DNA of 64,000 nucleotides from assembly GCF_903944925.1 (NCBI RefSeq), contig NZ_CAJATU010000199.1, forward strand, positions 62,001-126,000, read 5' to 3'. The notes below the pieces were generated by a model that was given only the letters and a program-made list of their open reading frames with translations, was not told where the DNA came from and did no database searches. The stretch is from an uncultured Rhodopila sp. Lineage in GTDB: Bacteria > Pseudomonadota > Alphaproteobacteria > Acetobacterales > Acetobacteraceae. A program made the translations under genes and the position numbers. Below are positions 36,222 through 45,519 of the stretch, one piece after another (the stretch's first letter is position 1; each line of letters starts with the position of its first letter).

Positions 36222-37282
36222 CAGAATGCGCGTCCTTGAGCGATTTCACGGGTGAATTCCAGGATGCCGGTGCCGATCCCGGTCAGCGGAGCGTAGCGTG
36301 GCTCCGTCGTGGCACCGGTGCGGTAGCGAAGACCGAGTTGCAGGAAGATGACGGCCAGTTTGTACATTGCCAATACCCGGTAGAACAGGAAGTCGGACAC
36401 GTCGCGGCCGGAAATCCTTGCGTATTCAGCAACGGCTTCCTGGCGAGAACACAGGCAGGCCTCGACCGCCGGCATCTGCTCCATGTCGTGCATCGGCTGC
36501 GGATCGCCGGCGTGTATCCAGTAGGTCAGCAGGGTGGCGAAATCGAACAGCGGGTCGCCGCGGGTGCCCTGGTCCCAGTCCACCACCGCGCGGGGGGAGA
36601 AATCGTCCGGGTCCAGGATCATATTGTTGAGCTTGAAATCGTTATGCAGCAGGCCGGGTGGCCCGTCCGGGACGATATTGCGCTCCAGCCAGGTGCCGAT
36701 ATCGTGATGCAGCGCGCCGGTGCCGTCTTCCTTGGCGGCCAATCCGCGCTTGGACCAGCCGGAGACGGCGCGTGCGAGGAAACCCTCCGGACGGCCCAGA
36801 TCGTCCAGGCCCACCGCCTTGGTGTCCACCGCGTGGATCGCGGCGATGGTTTCCAGCATGACTTTCGATAGCCGCGCGCCCACCTCCGGCCGATGCGCCA
36901 GGTCCGCCGGCATGCGTTCGCGGATCACCAGGCCGGGGCGGTACTCGATGATCTGGAAGCGCTGGCCAATGATGGAGGGGTCGTCGCACAGGTGCAGGCC
37001 GCGGGCAATGAACGGCAGCGCGTCGGGCAGGCGGGAGAGGATGCGGAATTCCCGCGCCATGTCGTAGGCCCCGGCGGGGAGCTCGCCCATCGGCGGGCGG
37101 CGCAGGACGGCGGGCTGGCCGTCGAAATGGATCAGGTAGTTGAGGTTGGCGAGGCCGCCGGCGAACTGGCGGGGTATGTCGGCGTCCAGGCGGTGACCAT
37201 TCGCGGCGAGGTAGCTACGGACGGCCTCCCAGTCCAGGGGAACACTCTCGGCGGCGGATCGCAGGCCGGGGTCATTTGGCAC
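36221..37282 (-). CDS. APH-fold phosphotransferase, LvaA/ACAD10-kinase type
   Basis: A 353-aa small-molecule kinase of the aminoglycoside-phosphotransferase fold. The catalytic loop LLHNDFKLNNMILD (HxDxxxxN) and the metal motif VVDWDQGTRGDPLFD are intact. FAGGLANLNYLIHFDGQPAV is the nucleotide-binding N-lobe with RRPP in place of a resistance-type loop. The GTG at 37282 has AGGAG five bases upstream, better than a start at 37342. It heads an operon with an acyl-CoA dehydrogenase, so the substrate is more likely a hydroxyacyl-CoA than an antibiotic. Confidence 0.85.
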   Translation of the reverse strand: MPNDPGLRSAAESVPLDWEAVRSYLAANGHRLDADIPRQFAGGLANLNYLIHFDGQPAVLRRPPMGELPAGAYDMAREFRILSRLPDALPFIARGLHLCDDPSIIGQRFQIIEYRPGLVIRERMPADLAHRPEVGARLSKVMLETIAAIHAVDTKAVGLDDLGRPEGFLARAVSGWSKRGLAAKEDGTGALHHDIGTWLERNIVPDGPPGLLHNDFKLNNMILDPDDFSPRAVVDWDQGTRGDPLFDFATLLTYWIHAGDPQPMHDMEQMPAVEACLCSRQEAVAEYARISGRDVSDFLFYRVLAMYKLAVIFLQLGLRYRTGATTEPRYAPLTGIGTGILEFTREIAQGRAF

Positions 37283-37467
37283 ACTGGCTCCTGTCGTCGG
37301 TTTTGACACCGGGATTGAATACAGGACGAGCGAATCACGCAACCGTCAGGCGGGGATGTCCCGGGTGCCGGCACCATTGGGGGCGAGCCGGGCCGCATGG
37401 TTGCTGTCGGCGGCTTTGCGCATCGCGATGCCGTTTGGAAACTGGTCAGCCACCGGAACTCGTCGCG

Positions 37468-37683
37468 CTAGCGGCTCGGCCCGAGCTGCCACCTCTGCTG
37501 CATTTCGGTCGCGGCCGCGTTGCCGCCAACCGAGCTGGTGGAACCGGTGACGACCGTACGGCCTGTCCAGCCGGGGGTTGTTGCGTTTGGAACGGCACCG
37601 GCGGTGACATCATGTCGACCGCATCCGGCGAGCGCGCCGAGCAAACACGCGGCGAGTATGATAGGACGCGAGAACGGGATCAT
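37468..37683 (-). CDS. Small lipoprotein (71 aa)
   Basis: A 71-aa product with signal RPIILAACLLGALAGCGRHD; LAGC is the lipobox and Cys 22 the lipid anchor. The mature part is Gly/Thr/Ser-rich with GRTVVTGSTSSVGGNAAATE and ends EMQQRWQLGPSR. Function unknown. ATG 37683 (MIPFSRP) gives a proper signal peptide; an upstream start at 37716 would spoil it. Confidence 0.65.
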   Translation of the reverse strand: MIPFSRPIILAACLLGALAGCGRHDVTAGAVPNATTPGWTGRTVVTGSTSSVGGNAAATEMQQRWQLGPSR

Positions 37684-37774
37684 GGTTTTGGTCCGTCCAG
37701 TGACATGTTCGGCCATCAGTTTCGTTGCTGTTTTGCACAGGCCGTAGCGAACGCGAGACTCCGCCCCAGCCGTC

Positions 37775-37850
37775 TCATTATGTCCAAGCCTTTACCTCAG
37801 TCGGCACCTCAACGCGTGGCAGGCGGGCCTACGCCCGCCAATGACGGCGG
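37775..37850. repeat. Hairpin repeat element, copy 2
   Basis: Matches the element at 26484-26560 over about 76 bp (AGCCTTTACCTCAGTCGGCA and following, then a GCGTGG block). Its stem is GGCGGGC-CTAC-GCCCGCC (37822-37839). Several stem bases differ from copy 1, with compensating changes in the other arm, while the loop keeps CTWC. It lies just downstream of the carboxylase alpha gene, and its hairpin could also end that transcript. Confidence 0.65.
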
Positions 37851-37869
37851 AGGCACAGGTGTCCCGACG

Positions 37870-39837
37870 TTAAGCCGCAGGATCGGCGATCTCAAACCCA
37901 ACCAGAATCTGACCATCCTGCACCATGTCCCCGGCGGTACAAGACACGGATGCCACAACGGCGTCCGCGCGGGCAGTCAGGCGGAACACGGTCTTCATCG
38001 CCTCCAGTATTACCAGTATCTGGCCGCGGGCGACCTGATCGCCCGGCGCCACCGAAACCTCCGTCACCAGCCCCGGGATCGGCGCCACCAGACGGTCGCT
38101 CGCGTCTTCCTCGTCATCATCAGCGGCCAGCGGGTCAGGCAAAGTCAGGCGCCAGGTCAGACCGTCGTCCCGTAACGTCACCACGTGGTGCTCGAGCGTT
38201 GCGATCACCGTGCGCCGCACGCCATCCAGCGATACGGCCAGCCGTGCTTCGTCCAGCCGTTCCGCCATGCCCAGCGTTTGGCCGATACGCCAGGCCGCGC
38301 CGTCTCGGGTAACCGAAACCGGGTAGGCGGTCTCGCCATCCTTGAAGTCCAGCACGCGGTTCTGCGTGGTGTTGACCCACCAGAGGTCACGTTCGTCCCA
38401 CGGATCACCTCCGGCGGGAGCGGTTTCCGCCGTCAGAACGGTCAGAGCGGCAATGGCGAGGATATCGGGCGGCGGCGTGCCTTGAACGGCCAGCAGCGTC
38501 TCGCCTTCGCGTGCGATGAAGCCGGTGTCGATCCCGGCGGCGGCGAAATCCGGGTGGCGGACGATCCGGCCGAGCAGATCGAGATTGCTCGCCACGCCAA
38601 CCACCGCGCAATCGTCGAGCGCGCGGGCCATGGCGCGCAACGCGTCGGCACGCGCAGGCGCGTGGCAAATCAGCTTGGCCAGCATCGCATCGTAATGGAT
38701 CGACACCGTGTCGCCTGTGGCGAAGCCGGTATCGGTGCGCGTCTCGGCGGTCTGCGGCGGTGTGCGGAACAGGGTCAACCGCCCGACCGAGGGGGCAAAA
38801 TCATGCGCCGGGTCTTCGGCATAGATGCGGACCTCGATGGCGTGGCCATTGAGCGCTATCGCGGACTGGGCTACCGGCAACGGTTCGCCGGAAGCAACGC
38901 GCAACTGCCATTCGACGAGGTCGAAGCCGGTGATCATTTCGGTGATCGGGTGCTCGACCTGAAGCCTGGTATTCATTTCGAGGAAGAAGAACCCGTCGTC
39001 TTCCGCGACGAATTCGACCGTTCCGGCTCCCACGTATCCTACCGCGCGGGCGGCGGCGACGGCGGCGGACCCCATCTTGTCGCGCTGGGCCTCCGACAGG
39101 CCGGGTGCAGGGGCTTCTTCCAACACTTTCTGGTGGCGGCGCTGGGCGGAGCAGTCGCGTTCGAACAGATGCACGGCATTGCCATGGGTATCTGCGAAGA
39201 CCTGGACTTCGATGTGGCGCGGCCGTTGCAGATAACGCTCGATCAGCACGCGGTCGTCGCCGAAGGAGGACGCGCCTTCCTGGCGGGCGGACGTCAATGC
39301 GGTGGCGAAATCGGCGGCCGACGTAACCACACGCATGCCGCGGCCGCCGCCGCCGGAGACGGCCTTGATAACTACGGGAAAGCCGATGCGCGCGGCCTGG
39401 TCCGCGAGGAACTCGCTGTCCTGGCGGTCGCCGTGATAGCCGGGCAGCAGCGGCACGTCGGTTTGTTCCATCAGCGCCTTGGCGGAGGATTTCGAGCCCA
39501 TGGCGCGCATCGCCGAGGCGGGCGGACCGACGAAGACGATCCCCGCTTCGGCGCAGGCATCGGCGAAGGCGGGATTTTCCGACAGGAATCCATAGCCGGG
39601 ATGGATCGCCTCCGCTCCGGCGGCGCGGGCGGTTTCGATAATCCGGGGAATATTGAGGTAGCTTTCGCGCGCCGGGGCGGGGCCAATGGGATAGGCGCGG
39701 TCCGCGGCCTTGACGTGCAGGGCGTGCGCGTCGGCCTCGGAAAACACCGCGATCGTTTCTATGCCGAGGCGGCTTGCGGTGCGGATGACGCGGCAGGCGA
39801 TTTCGCCGCGGTTGGCGATCAGAAGGGTGCGGAACAT
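37870..39837 (-). CDS. mccA: Acyl-CoA carboxylase biotin-carrying alpha subunit (methylcrotonyl-CoA carboxylase type)
   Basis: A 655-aa protein that carboxylates biotin with ATP and bicarbonate. Biotin carboxylase comes first: RTLLIANRGEIACRVIRTA, the glycine-rich KAVSGGGGRGMRV, FLEMNTRLQVEHPITEMITG and EVRIYAEDP. A middle linker domain follows, then the biotinyl domain with ILVILEAMKTVFRL; the biotinylated Lys is present, but the usual AMKM reads AMKT. It starts 5 bp after the beta-subunit gene; with isovaleryl-CoA dehydrogenase upstream, leucine degradation is the likely pathway. Confidence 0.9.
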   Translation of the reverse strand: MFRTLLIANRGEIACRVIRTASRLGIETIAVFSEADAHALHVKAADRAYPIGPAPARESYLNIPRIIETARAAGAEAIHPGYGFLSENPAFADACAEAGIVFVGPPASAMRAMGSKSSAKALMEQTDVPLLPGYHGDRQDSEFLADQAARIGFPVVIKAVSGGGGRGMRVVTSAADFATALTSARQEGASSFGDDRVLIERYLQRPRHIEVQVFADTHGNAVHLFERDCSAQRRHQKVLEEAPAPGLSEAQRDKMGSAAVAAARAVGYVGAGTVEFVAEDDGFFFLEMNTRLQVEHPITEMITGFDLVEWQLRVASGEPLPVAQSAIALNGHAIEVRIYAEDPAHDFAPSVGRLTLFRTPPQTAETRTDTGFATGDTVSIHYDAMLAKLICHAPARADALRAMARALDDCAVVGVASNLDLLGRIVRHPDFAAAGIDTGFIAREGETLLAVQGTPPPDILAIAALTVLTAETAPAGGDPWDERDLWWVNTTQNRVLDFKDGETAYPVSVTRDGAAWRIGQTLGMAERLDEARLAVSLDGVRRTVIATLEHHVVTLRDDGLTWRLTLPDPLAADDDEEDASDRLVAPIPGLVTEVSVAPGDQVARGQILVILEAMKTVFRLTARADAVVASVSCTAGDMVQDGQILVGFEIADPAA

Positions 39838-39842
39838 GGCGA

Positions 39843-41435
39843 TTACATCCGGAACACGCCGAAGCGCGTCTCCTGCCGGGGTTTGTTCAGCGCGGCCGAA
39901 AGCGACAGGCCGAGCACGCGGCGACTGTCGGCGGGGTCGATGATGCCGTCGTCCCAGACCCGGGCACTGGCGTAATATGGATGACCCTGGGTTTCGTACT
40001 GCTCGCGGATGGGCTTTTTGAAGGCTGCCTCCTGCTCCGGCGTCCAGTCGGCGGAGCCGGCGCGCACCGTGGTCAGCACGCCGGCGGCTTGCTCCCCGCC
40101 CATGACGGAGATGCGGGCGTTCGGCCACATGAACAGAAAGCGCGGATCGTAGGCACGGCCGCACATGCCGTAATTGCCGGCGCCGTAGCTGCCGCCGATG
40201 ATCAGGGTGATTTTCGGCACCGCGGTGGTTGACACCGCAGTAACGAGTTTGGCGCCGTCCTTGGCGATGCCGCCGGATTCGTATTTGCGGCCAACCATGA
40301 AGCCGGTGATGTTTTGCAGGAAGATGAGGGGGATGTTGCGCTGCGAGCACAACTCGATGAAGTGCGCGCCTTTCACGGCGGATTCCGAGAACAGGATGCC
40401 GTTATTGGCGATGATGCCGACGGGGTAGCCATACAGATGGGCGAAGCCGCAGACCAATGTGGTGCCATACAGGCGCTTGAACTCGTCGAACACGCTGGCA
40501 TCGACGATGCGGGCGATGACCTCGCGCACATCATAGGGCGCGCGCAAATCGGCCGGCACAATGCCGTACAGCTCGGCGGGGTCGTATTTCGGCGGTTCCG
40601 GCGTGCGGCGTTCGATGCCGGCGGGTTTTTCCCGGTTCAGGCCGGCGACGATGCGGCGGCAGATCGACAGCGCGTGGTGGTCGTTGCGGGCGTAGTGATC
40701 GACCACGCCGGAGGTGCGGGCGTGCACGTCGGCGCCGCCGAGGTCCTCGGCGGTGACGATTTCTCCGGTTGCCGCCTGCACCAAAGGCGGCCCGCCGAGG
40801 AAGATGGTGCCCTGTTTGCGAACGATGATGCTTTCGTCGCTCATGGCCGGGACGTAGGCGCCGCCGGCGGTGCAGGAGCCCATGACGACGGCGATCTGCG
40901 GGATGCCCTCGGCGGACATGTTGGCCTGGTTGAAGAAGATGCGGCCGAAATGCTGCCAGTCCGGGAAGATTTCGTCCTGCAGCGGCAGGTAGGCGCCGCC
41001 GGAATCGACCAGATAGAGGCAGGGCAAGTTGTTGCGGCGCGCGATCTCCTGCGCGCGGACATGTTTCTTCACCGTCATGGGGAGGTAGGTGCCGCCTTTG
41101 ACGGTGGCGTCGTTGGCGACGATGACGCATTCGCGGCCGGAAACGCGGCCGATGCCGGTGATAATCCCGGCGGCGGGGACTTCGTCGTTGTAGAGGCCGA
41201 ACGCAGCGAGTTGCGAAAATTCGAGGAAGGGTGAGCCGGGGTCGACCAGCGCGGCGACGCGTTCGCGCGGCAGCAGCTTGCCGCGGGAGGCGTGCTTTTC
41301 GCGGGCGACCGCGCCGCCGCCCTGGGAGATCTCGGCCACCCGGGCGCGGAGGTCGTCCACCAGGCCGCGCATGGCGGCGGCATTGGCTTCGAAACCGGGG
41401 GAGCGGGGGGTGATGTCGGAGCGGAGTGTGGTCAT
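39843..41435 (-). CDS. mccB: Acyl-CoA carboxylase carboxyltransferase beta subunit (methylcrotonyl-CoA carboxylase type)
   Basis: A 530-aa carboxyltransferase that moves CO2 from biotin to 3-methylcrotonyl-CoA. The crotonase-like halves show [58 protein letters not shown] and, in the second half, [20 protein letters not shown] and [27 protein letters not shown] is the methylcrotonyl-CoA-carboxylase/geranyl-type signature, distinguishing it from propionyl-CoA carboxylase. It lies between the isovaleryl-CoA dehydrogenase and alpha-subunit genes in one operon. Confidence 0.92.
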   Translation of the reverse strand: MTTLRSDITPRSPGFEANAAAMRGLVDDLRARVAEISQGGGAVAREKHASRGKLLPRERVAALVDPGSPFLEFSQLAAFGLYNDEVPAAGIITGIGRVSGRECVIVANDATVKGGTYLPMTVKKHVRAQEIARRNNLPCLYLVDSGGAYLPLQDEIFPDWQHFGRIFFNQANMSAEGIPQIAVVMGSCTAGGAYVPAMSDESIIVRKQGTIFLGGPPLVQAATGEIVTAEDLGGADVHARTSGVVDHYARNDHHALSICRRIVAGLNREKPAGIERRTPEPPKYDPAELYGIVPADLRAPYDVREVIARIVDASVFDEFKRLYGTTLVCGFAHLYGYPVGIIANNGILFSESAVKGAHFIELCSQRNIPLIFLQNITGFMVGRKYESGGIAKDGAKLVTAVSTTAVPKITLIIGGSYGAGNYGMCGRAYDPRFLFMWPNARISVMGGEQAAGVLTTVRAGSADWTPEQEAAFKKPIREQYETQGHPYYASARVWDDGIIDPADSRRVLGLSLSAALNKPRQETRFGVFRM

Positions 41436-41490
41436 GCGGTGTGCCACCCGCCAACGACCGCGGCGTAATGCCGTTGGTACCGCGATTCCA

Positions 41491-42669
41491 TCACGCGGTC
41501 TCCGCAAACAGCTCGCGCCCTATCAGCATTCTCCGTATTTCGCTGGTTCCGGCCCCGATCTCGTACAACTTGGCGTCGCGCAACAAGCGGCCGGTGGGAT
41601 AGTCGTTGATGTAACCATTGCCGCCCAGCGCCTGGATCGCCTCCAGCGCCATCCAGGTGGCCTTCTCCGCCGCGTACAGGATCGCTCCGGCGGCATCCTT
41701 CCGCGTGGTTTCACCGCGGTCGCACGCTTTGGCCACGGCGTATACATACGCTTTCGACGCATTCATCGTCGTGTACATGTCCGCCAGCTTGCCCTGCATC
41801 AACTGGAACTCGCCGATGGACTGGCCGAACTGCTTGCGTTCATGCACATACGGCACCACCACATCCATGCACGCCTGCATGATGCCGATGGGTCCCGCCG
41901 CCAGCACCGCACGTTCGTAATCCAACCCGCTCATCAGCACGTTCACGCCGCGCCCGACGGAGGACAGCACATTCTCCTCCGGCACCTCGCAATCCTGGAA
42001 CACCAGCTCGCAGGTGTTCGACCCGCGCATCCCAAGCTTGTCCAGCTTCTGCGCGGTGGAGAAACCGGGAAACCCCTTTTCAACCAGGAACGCGGTAATC
42101 CCCCTCGGCCCGGCCGCCGGGTCCGTCTTGGCGTAGATCACCAGCACGTCGGCGTCCGGCCCGTTGGTGATCCACATCTTGCTGCCGTTCAGCACAAAGC
42201 GGTCGCCGCGCTTCTCCGCGCGCGTTCGCATGCCGACGACATCGGACCCCGCCCCCGGCTCGCTCATGGCCAGAGCGCCCACGGCGGTGCCCTCGACCAG
42301 ACCGGGCAAATACCGCGCCTTCTGATCGGCGTTGCCATTTCGGAATATCTGGTTCACGCACAGGTTGGAGTGCGCGCCGTAGGACAGCCCCACCGAGGCC
42401 GAGGCGCGGGAGATCTCCTCCATCGCCACGACATGCTCCAGGTAGCCCATGCCGGCGCCGCCGTATTCCTCCGACACCGTCACGCCCAGGACGCCGAGCG
42501 CCCCCATCTTCGGCCACAGATCCATCGGGAAGGCATTGTCGCGATCGACCTGCGCCGCGCGGGGCGCGATTTCGGCGGCGGAGAACGACTCGACCTGCGA
42601 CCGCAGCATGTCCGCGGCCTCACCGAGGTCGAAATTCAGTCCCGGCAAGCGATTCGGCAGGCTGGCCAT
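41491..42669 (-). CDS. ivd: Isovaleryl-CoA dehydrogenase
   Basis: A 392-aa acyl-CoA dehydrogenase for the third step of leucine breakdown, giving 3-methylcrotonyl-CoA. It starts [20 protein letters not shown]. The FAD signatures are [20 protein letters not shown] and the C-terminal [33 protein letters not shown] is typical of isovaleryl-CoA dehydrogenases, and a Glu in the [14 protein letters not shown] region fits the IVD group, whose catalytic base is displaced from the usual position. Its position just before mccB and mccA supports the assignment. HMG-CoA lyase is not in the window. Confidence 0.92.
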   Translation of the reverse strand: MASLPNRLPGLNFDLGEAADMLRSQVESFSAAEIAPRAAQVDRDNAFPMDLWPKMGALGVLGVTVSEEYGGAGMGYLEHVVAMEEISRASASVGLSYGAHSNLCVNQIFRNGNADQKARYLPGLVEGTAVGALAMSEPGAGSDVVGMRTRAEKRGDRFVLNGSKMWITNGPDADVLVIYAKTDPAAGPRGITAFLVEKGFPGFSTAQKLDKLGMRGSNTCELVFQDCEVPEENVLSSVGRGVNVLMSGLDYERAVLAAGPIGIMQACMDVVVPYVHERKQFGQSIGEFQLMQGKLADMYTTMNASKAYVYAVAKACDRGETTRKDAAGAILYAAEKATWMALEAIQALGGNGYINDYPTGRLLRDAKLYEIGAGTSEIRRMLIGRELFAETA

Positions 42670-42852
42670 TTATCGTTCTCCAACGCATTCCCAAAGCGGG
42701 CGCACACTGCCTGACCAGCCGCACTTCGCCAAGCGGGAGGCTGCCATGTCCGGATTTATGATGCAGTGCAGCATGAATTGCCCATATGAACGGCGTCAGG
42801 AACGTCCTCCATCAGCGGTCAAGTATCGAACCGCCAGCAAAGGACCAAACAC

Positions 42853-43017
42853 ATGAGTATTTTCGAAACCGTCGGCGAAGCCGCCCTGCTGCGTGCGGAA
42901 GGCGATAAGCAGCTTGCCGCCTCTCTTGCCGGGTTGCTGCACCGCCTGCGCCAGTCCGTGGCCAACCTGGTCGGCAAAATGTTCGTCAACCTGCCTGACC
43001 AGCATCCGCTGCCGTAG
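42853..43017 (+). CDS. Small amphipathic protein (54 aa)
   Basis: A 54-aa open frame with AAGGA just before the ATG. The product reads MSIFETVGEAALLRAEGDKQ, then LAASLAGLLHRLRQSVANLV and ends FVNLPDQHPLP. It is a single amphipathic helix followed by a short Pro-containing tail, with no Cys or signal peptide. Function unknown. It is divergent from ivd and ends 3 bp before the stop of the convergent thioesterase gene. The ribosome site and residue pattern argue for a real gene. Confidence 0.5.
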   Translation: MSIFETVGEAALLRAEGDKQLAASLAGLLHRLRQSVANLVGKMFVNLPDQHPLP

Positions 43018-43020
43018 CGA

Positions 43021-43416
43021 TCACGCATCCGGCGGCACGGGTCGCGGCCGGCCGGTTTCATCCACCGCCACCAGCACGAACTCAGCCGCGGTTACGCGGG
43101 TGCGCCGATCCCCGGATTCGCGGCGCAAGACCCATGCCTCGACATCCACGATGATGGATGTCCGGCCGGTCTTGGTGATATCGGTATAGACGCAGACGAC
43201 ATCGCCGACTTTGACGGGCTGTAGAAAGCTCAGGTTGGAGACGGCCGCTGTGGCGACCCGGCCCTTGGCCCGCGTGCCGGCCGCGATCCCCGCCGCGAGA
43301 TCCATCAGCGACATGATGTAGCCGCCGAAGATGTCCCCCGACGGATTGGTATCCGCGGGCATCGCGACGGTGCGCAGGGATAGCTCCCCGTGCGGTTCGG
43401 GCCGGGTGTTCGGCAT
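43021..43416 (-). CDS. Acyl-CoA thioesterase, YciA-type hot-dog fold
   Basis: A 131-aa hot-dog protein that hydrolyses acyl-CoA. TVAMPADTNPSGDIFGGYIM is the active-site region with the catalytic Asp in the NPSGDIFGGY motif, MDLAAGIAAGTRAKGRVATA is the central helix, and VGDVVCVYTDITKTGRTSI the sheet. Substrate range is broad in this family. Its ATG lies 31 bp from the divergent enoyl-CoA hydratase ATG, so the two share a promoter region. Confidence 0.9.
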   Translation of the reverse strand: MPNTRPEPHGELSLRTVAMPADTNPSGDIFGGYIMSLMDLAAGIAAGTRAKGRVATAAVSNLSFLQPVKVGDVVCVYTDITKTGRTSIIVDVEAWVLRRESGDRRTRVTAAEFVLVAVDETGRPRPVPPDA

Positions 43417-43447
43417 TTCGGGTTTCCTCTGCTATGGTGGGGCAATC

Positions 43448-44224
43448 ATGACCGATATCTTGCTCCGCTACGATAGCGATCATATCGCCACGTTGACCCT
43501 GAACCGCCCGGCGGCGCGCAACGCGCTGTCGATGGGGCTGATGGAGGCTTTGGACGCCGAACTCGCCGCCATCGCGGACGATCCCGGCGTCAAGGTCGTC
43601 ATCATCGCCGGCAACGGTTCGGCTTTCTGCGCCGGGCACGACCTGCGGGAGATCCGCGCCACGCCGACTCGCGATGCCTACCAGGCGCTGTTCGCCCTGT
43701 GCTCCCGCCTGATGCAGAAGATCGTCCGGCTGCCGAAGCCGGTGATTGCGCAGGTGCACGGAGTCGCGACCGCGGCGGGCTGCCAGTTGGTGGCCTCGGC
43801 GGATTTGGCGGTGGCGGCGGAAACCGCCCGGTTCGCCACGCCGGGGGTGGATATCGGGTTGTTCTGCTCGACCCCGATGGTGGCGCTGAGTCGCGGTGTC
43901 GGGCGCAAGGCGTCCATGGAGATGCTGCTCACCGGCGACATGGTCCCGGCTTCCCGCGCCCGGGAGATTGGCCTGGTCAACCGCGTAGTGCCGGATGACG
44001 GGCTGCGCGAAGCAACCTTGGCGTTGGCCCGGCAGATCGCCTCGAAATCCCCGCTGACCCTGGCCATCGGCAAGGCGGCATTCTACCGGCAGGCGGAGAT
44101 GGACCTTTCCGGCGCCTACGACTATGCGTCGGAGGTGATGACCCGCAACATGCTCGCCCGCGACGCCGGGGAAGGCATCGACGCTTTCCTGCAAAAGCGC
44201 CAGCCGGATTGGACCGGGACTTGA
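43448..44224 (+). CDS. Enoyl-CoA hydratase/isomerase, ECHDC3-like
   Basis: A 258-aa crotonase. The first oxyanion-hole segment is SAFCAGHDLREIRA, the second is VHGVATAAGCQLVASADLAV. TPGVDIGLFCSTPMVALSR is typical of the ECHDC3 subgroup. One catalytic Glu position of classical hydratases is replaced in VASAADLAV-type VASADLAV, so the reaction could be isomerase or hydratase. It could supply a hydratase for the nearby leucine or 4-hydroxyacyl-CoA routes; this is inference. ATG 43448 is preferred. Confidence 0.85.
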   Translation: MTDILLRYDSDHIATLTLNRPAARNALSMGLMEALDAELAAIADDPGVKVVIIAGNGSAFCAGHDLREIRATPTRDAYQALFALCSRLMQKIVRLPKPVIAQVHGVATAAGCQLVASADLAVAAETARFATPGVDIGLFCSTPMVALSRGVGRKASMEMLLTGDMVPASRAREIGLVNRVVPDDGLREATLALARQIASKSPLTLAIGKAAFYRQAEMDLSGAYDYASEVMTRNMLARDAGEGIDAFLQKRQPDWTGT

Positions 44225-44259
44225 AGCCGCTTCGCTGTCTCTCCACGTGATCGGGACCG

Positions 44260-45162
44260 ATGAAAGATCCATACGAAATCCTGGGCGTCCAGCGAACAGC
44301 CGATGAGGCGGCGATCAAGGCCGCTTACCGCAAGCTGGCGAAGAAGCACCATCCCGACGTCAACCCCGGAAAGCCGGATGCCGCCGCACGGTTCGGCGAC
44401 ATCAGCTCGGCCTATGACCTGCTGTCCGACAAGGACAAACGCGGCAAGTTCGACCGCGGCGAGATCGATGCCGAGGGGCATGAGGTGCATCAGCAGCGGC
44501 AGTATTACCGCGATGCCCCCGGTGCCGAAGCCTACGGCCAGGGCGGCCCGGCGGGCGGGTTCAGCCAGGAGGACCTGGAAGCGTTCTTCTCGCAGGCCTT
44601 CGGCCAGGCTGGCAAACGCTCCGACTGGGGAGCAACGGGGCGCGTGAGGCCGGGCCGCGATATGCAATATTCGCTGACCGTTTCGTTTGTCGATGCCGCC
44701 GTCGGCACGACCCGGCGCCTGGCGCTGCCGGACGGCAAGACGCTGGATGTGCGCATCCCGCCGGGGACGGAGGACGGGCACACGCTGCGGCTGCGCGGCC
44801 AGGGCGGCCCGGGCTACAACGGCGCGCCGGCCGGGGACGCGCTGATCGAGATCACTGTCGCCCCCGATCCGCGGTTCCACCGCGACGGCGACGATATCAT
44901 CACCGACATGAAGGTGACGTTGCAGGAGGCGGTGCTTGGCGCCTCGCTGGAAGTGCCGACGATCCACGGGCCGGTGAAGCTGGCGGTGCCGGCTGGGTCC
45001 GGGACGGGCACAAGACTGCGGCTGCGCGGCAAGGGCATCCGGCAGGGGCACCAGTTCGTCCAGCTTCAGGTGGTGCTGCCGCCGGGCGATGAGCCGGAAC
45101 TGGCGGCGTTCCTGAAGACCTGGGTGCCGAAGAAAAGCTTCAACCCGAGGGAGGGGGCATGA
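44260..45162 (+). CDS. cbpA: DnaJ-family co-chaperone, CbpA-type
   Basis: A 300-aa J-protein that stimulates DnaK. The J domain (1-70) has KHHPDVNPG with the HPD motif. A Gly/Gln-rich linker follows (GQGGPAGGFSQEDLEAFFSQ), then the two C-terminal peptide-binding domains, with no zinc-finger region: VRPGRDMQYSLTVSFVDA, TLRLRGQGGPGYNGAPAGD and LKVPTIHGPVKL-like LEVPTIHGPVKL. The CbpM-like gene overlaps its stop by 4 bp, confirming CbpA rather than DnaJ. Confidence 0.92.
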   Translation: MKDPYEILGVQRTADEAAIKAAYRKLAKKHHPDVNPGKPDAAARFGDISSAYDLLSDKDKRGKFDRGEIDAEGHEVHQQRQYYRDAPGAEAYGQGGPAGGFSQEDLEAFFSQAFGQAGKRSDWGATGRVRPGRDMQYSLTVSFVDAAVGTTRRLALPDGKTLDVRIPPGTEDGHTLRLRGQGGPGYNGAPAGDALIEITVAPDPRFHRDGDDIITDMKVTLQEAVLGASLEVPTIHGPVKLAVPAGSGTGTRLRLRGKGIRQGHQFVQLQVVLPPGDEPELAAFLKTWVPKKSFNPREGA

Positions 45163-45476
45163 TGCGCCTGACCGCCGTCGTGGCGTTGTTCCCGGACCTG
45201 CCGGAGACGGAGGTTCTGGCCTGGGTGGACCGCGGCTGGGTGCAAGCCCGGCCGAGCGGGGAGGAATGGGAGTTCCAGGATATCGACGTGGCCCGGGTGC
45301 GGCTGATCCGCGACCTGACGCACGAGTTGGCGGTGCAGGAGGAGACGATGCCGCTGGTGCTATCCCTGCTCGACCAAGTCTATGCGCTGCGGGGCCAGAT
45401 GCGGGCGGTGGCGCGGGCGGTAGAGGCTCAGGACGAGGCGGTGCGGGCGGCGATATTGGCTGCGATGCGGGGGTGA
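45159..45476 (+). CDS. cbpM: Chaperone modulator CbpM-like protein
   Basis: A 105-aa MerR-HTH-like protein. FPDLPETEVLAWVDRGWVQA and WEFQDIDVARVRLIRDLTHE are the CbpM signature, and the C-terminal helix (PLVLSLLDQVYALRGQMRAV) is a coiled segment. In Escherichia coli CbpM binds the J domain of CbpA and inhibits it. It starts in an ATGA overlap with cbpA and has a strong GGAGGGGG site. Confidence 0.88.
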   Translation: MMRLTAVVALFPDLPETEVLAWVDRGWVQARPSGEEWEFQDIDVARVRLIRDLTHELAVQEETMPLVLSLLDQVYALRGQMRAVARAVEAQDEAVRAAILAAMRG

Positions 45477-45519
45477 GGCGTGGCGGGCCGCGCCACGCTC
45501 CCCAGCCTGTTCATCCCAG

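Noticed and set aside
36221-37282. Aminoglycoside resistance kinase
   Set aside because: The fold is APH-like, but it is locked in an operon with an acyl-CoA dehydrogenase and SDR, so a metabolic kinase is far more likely.
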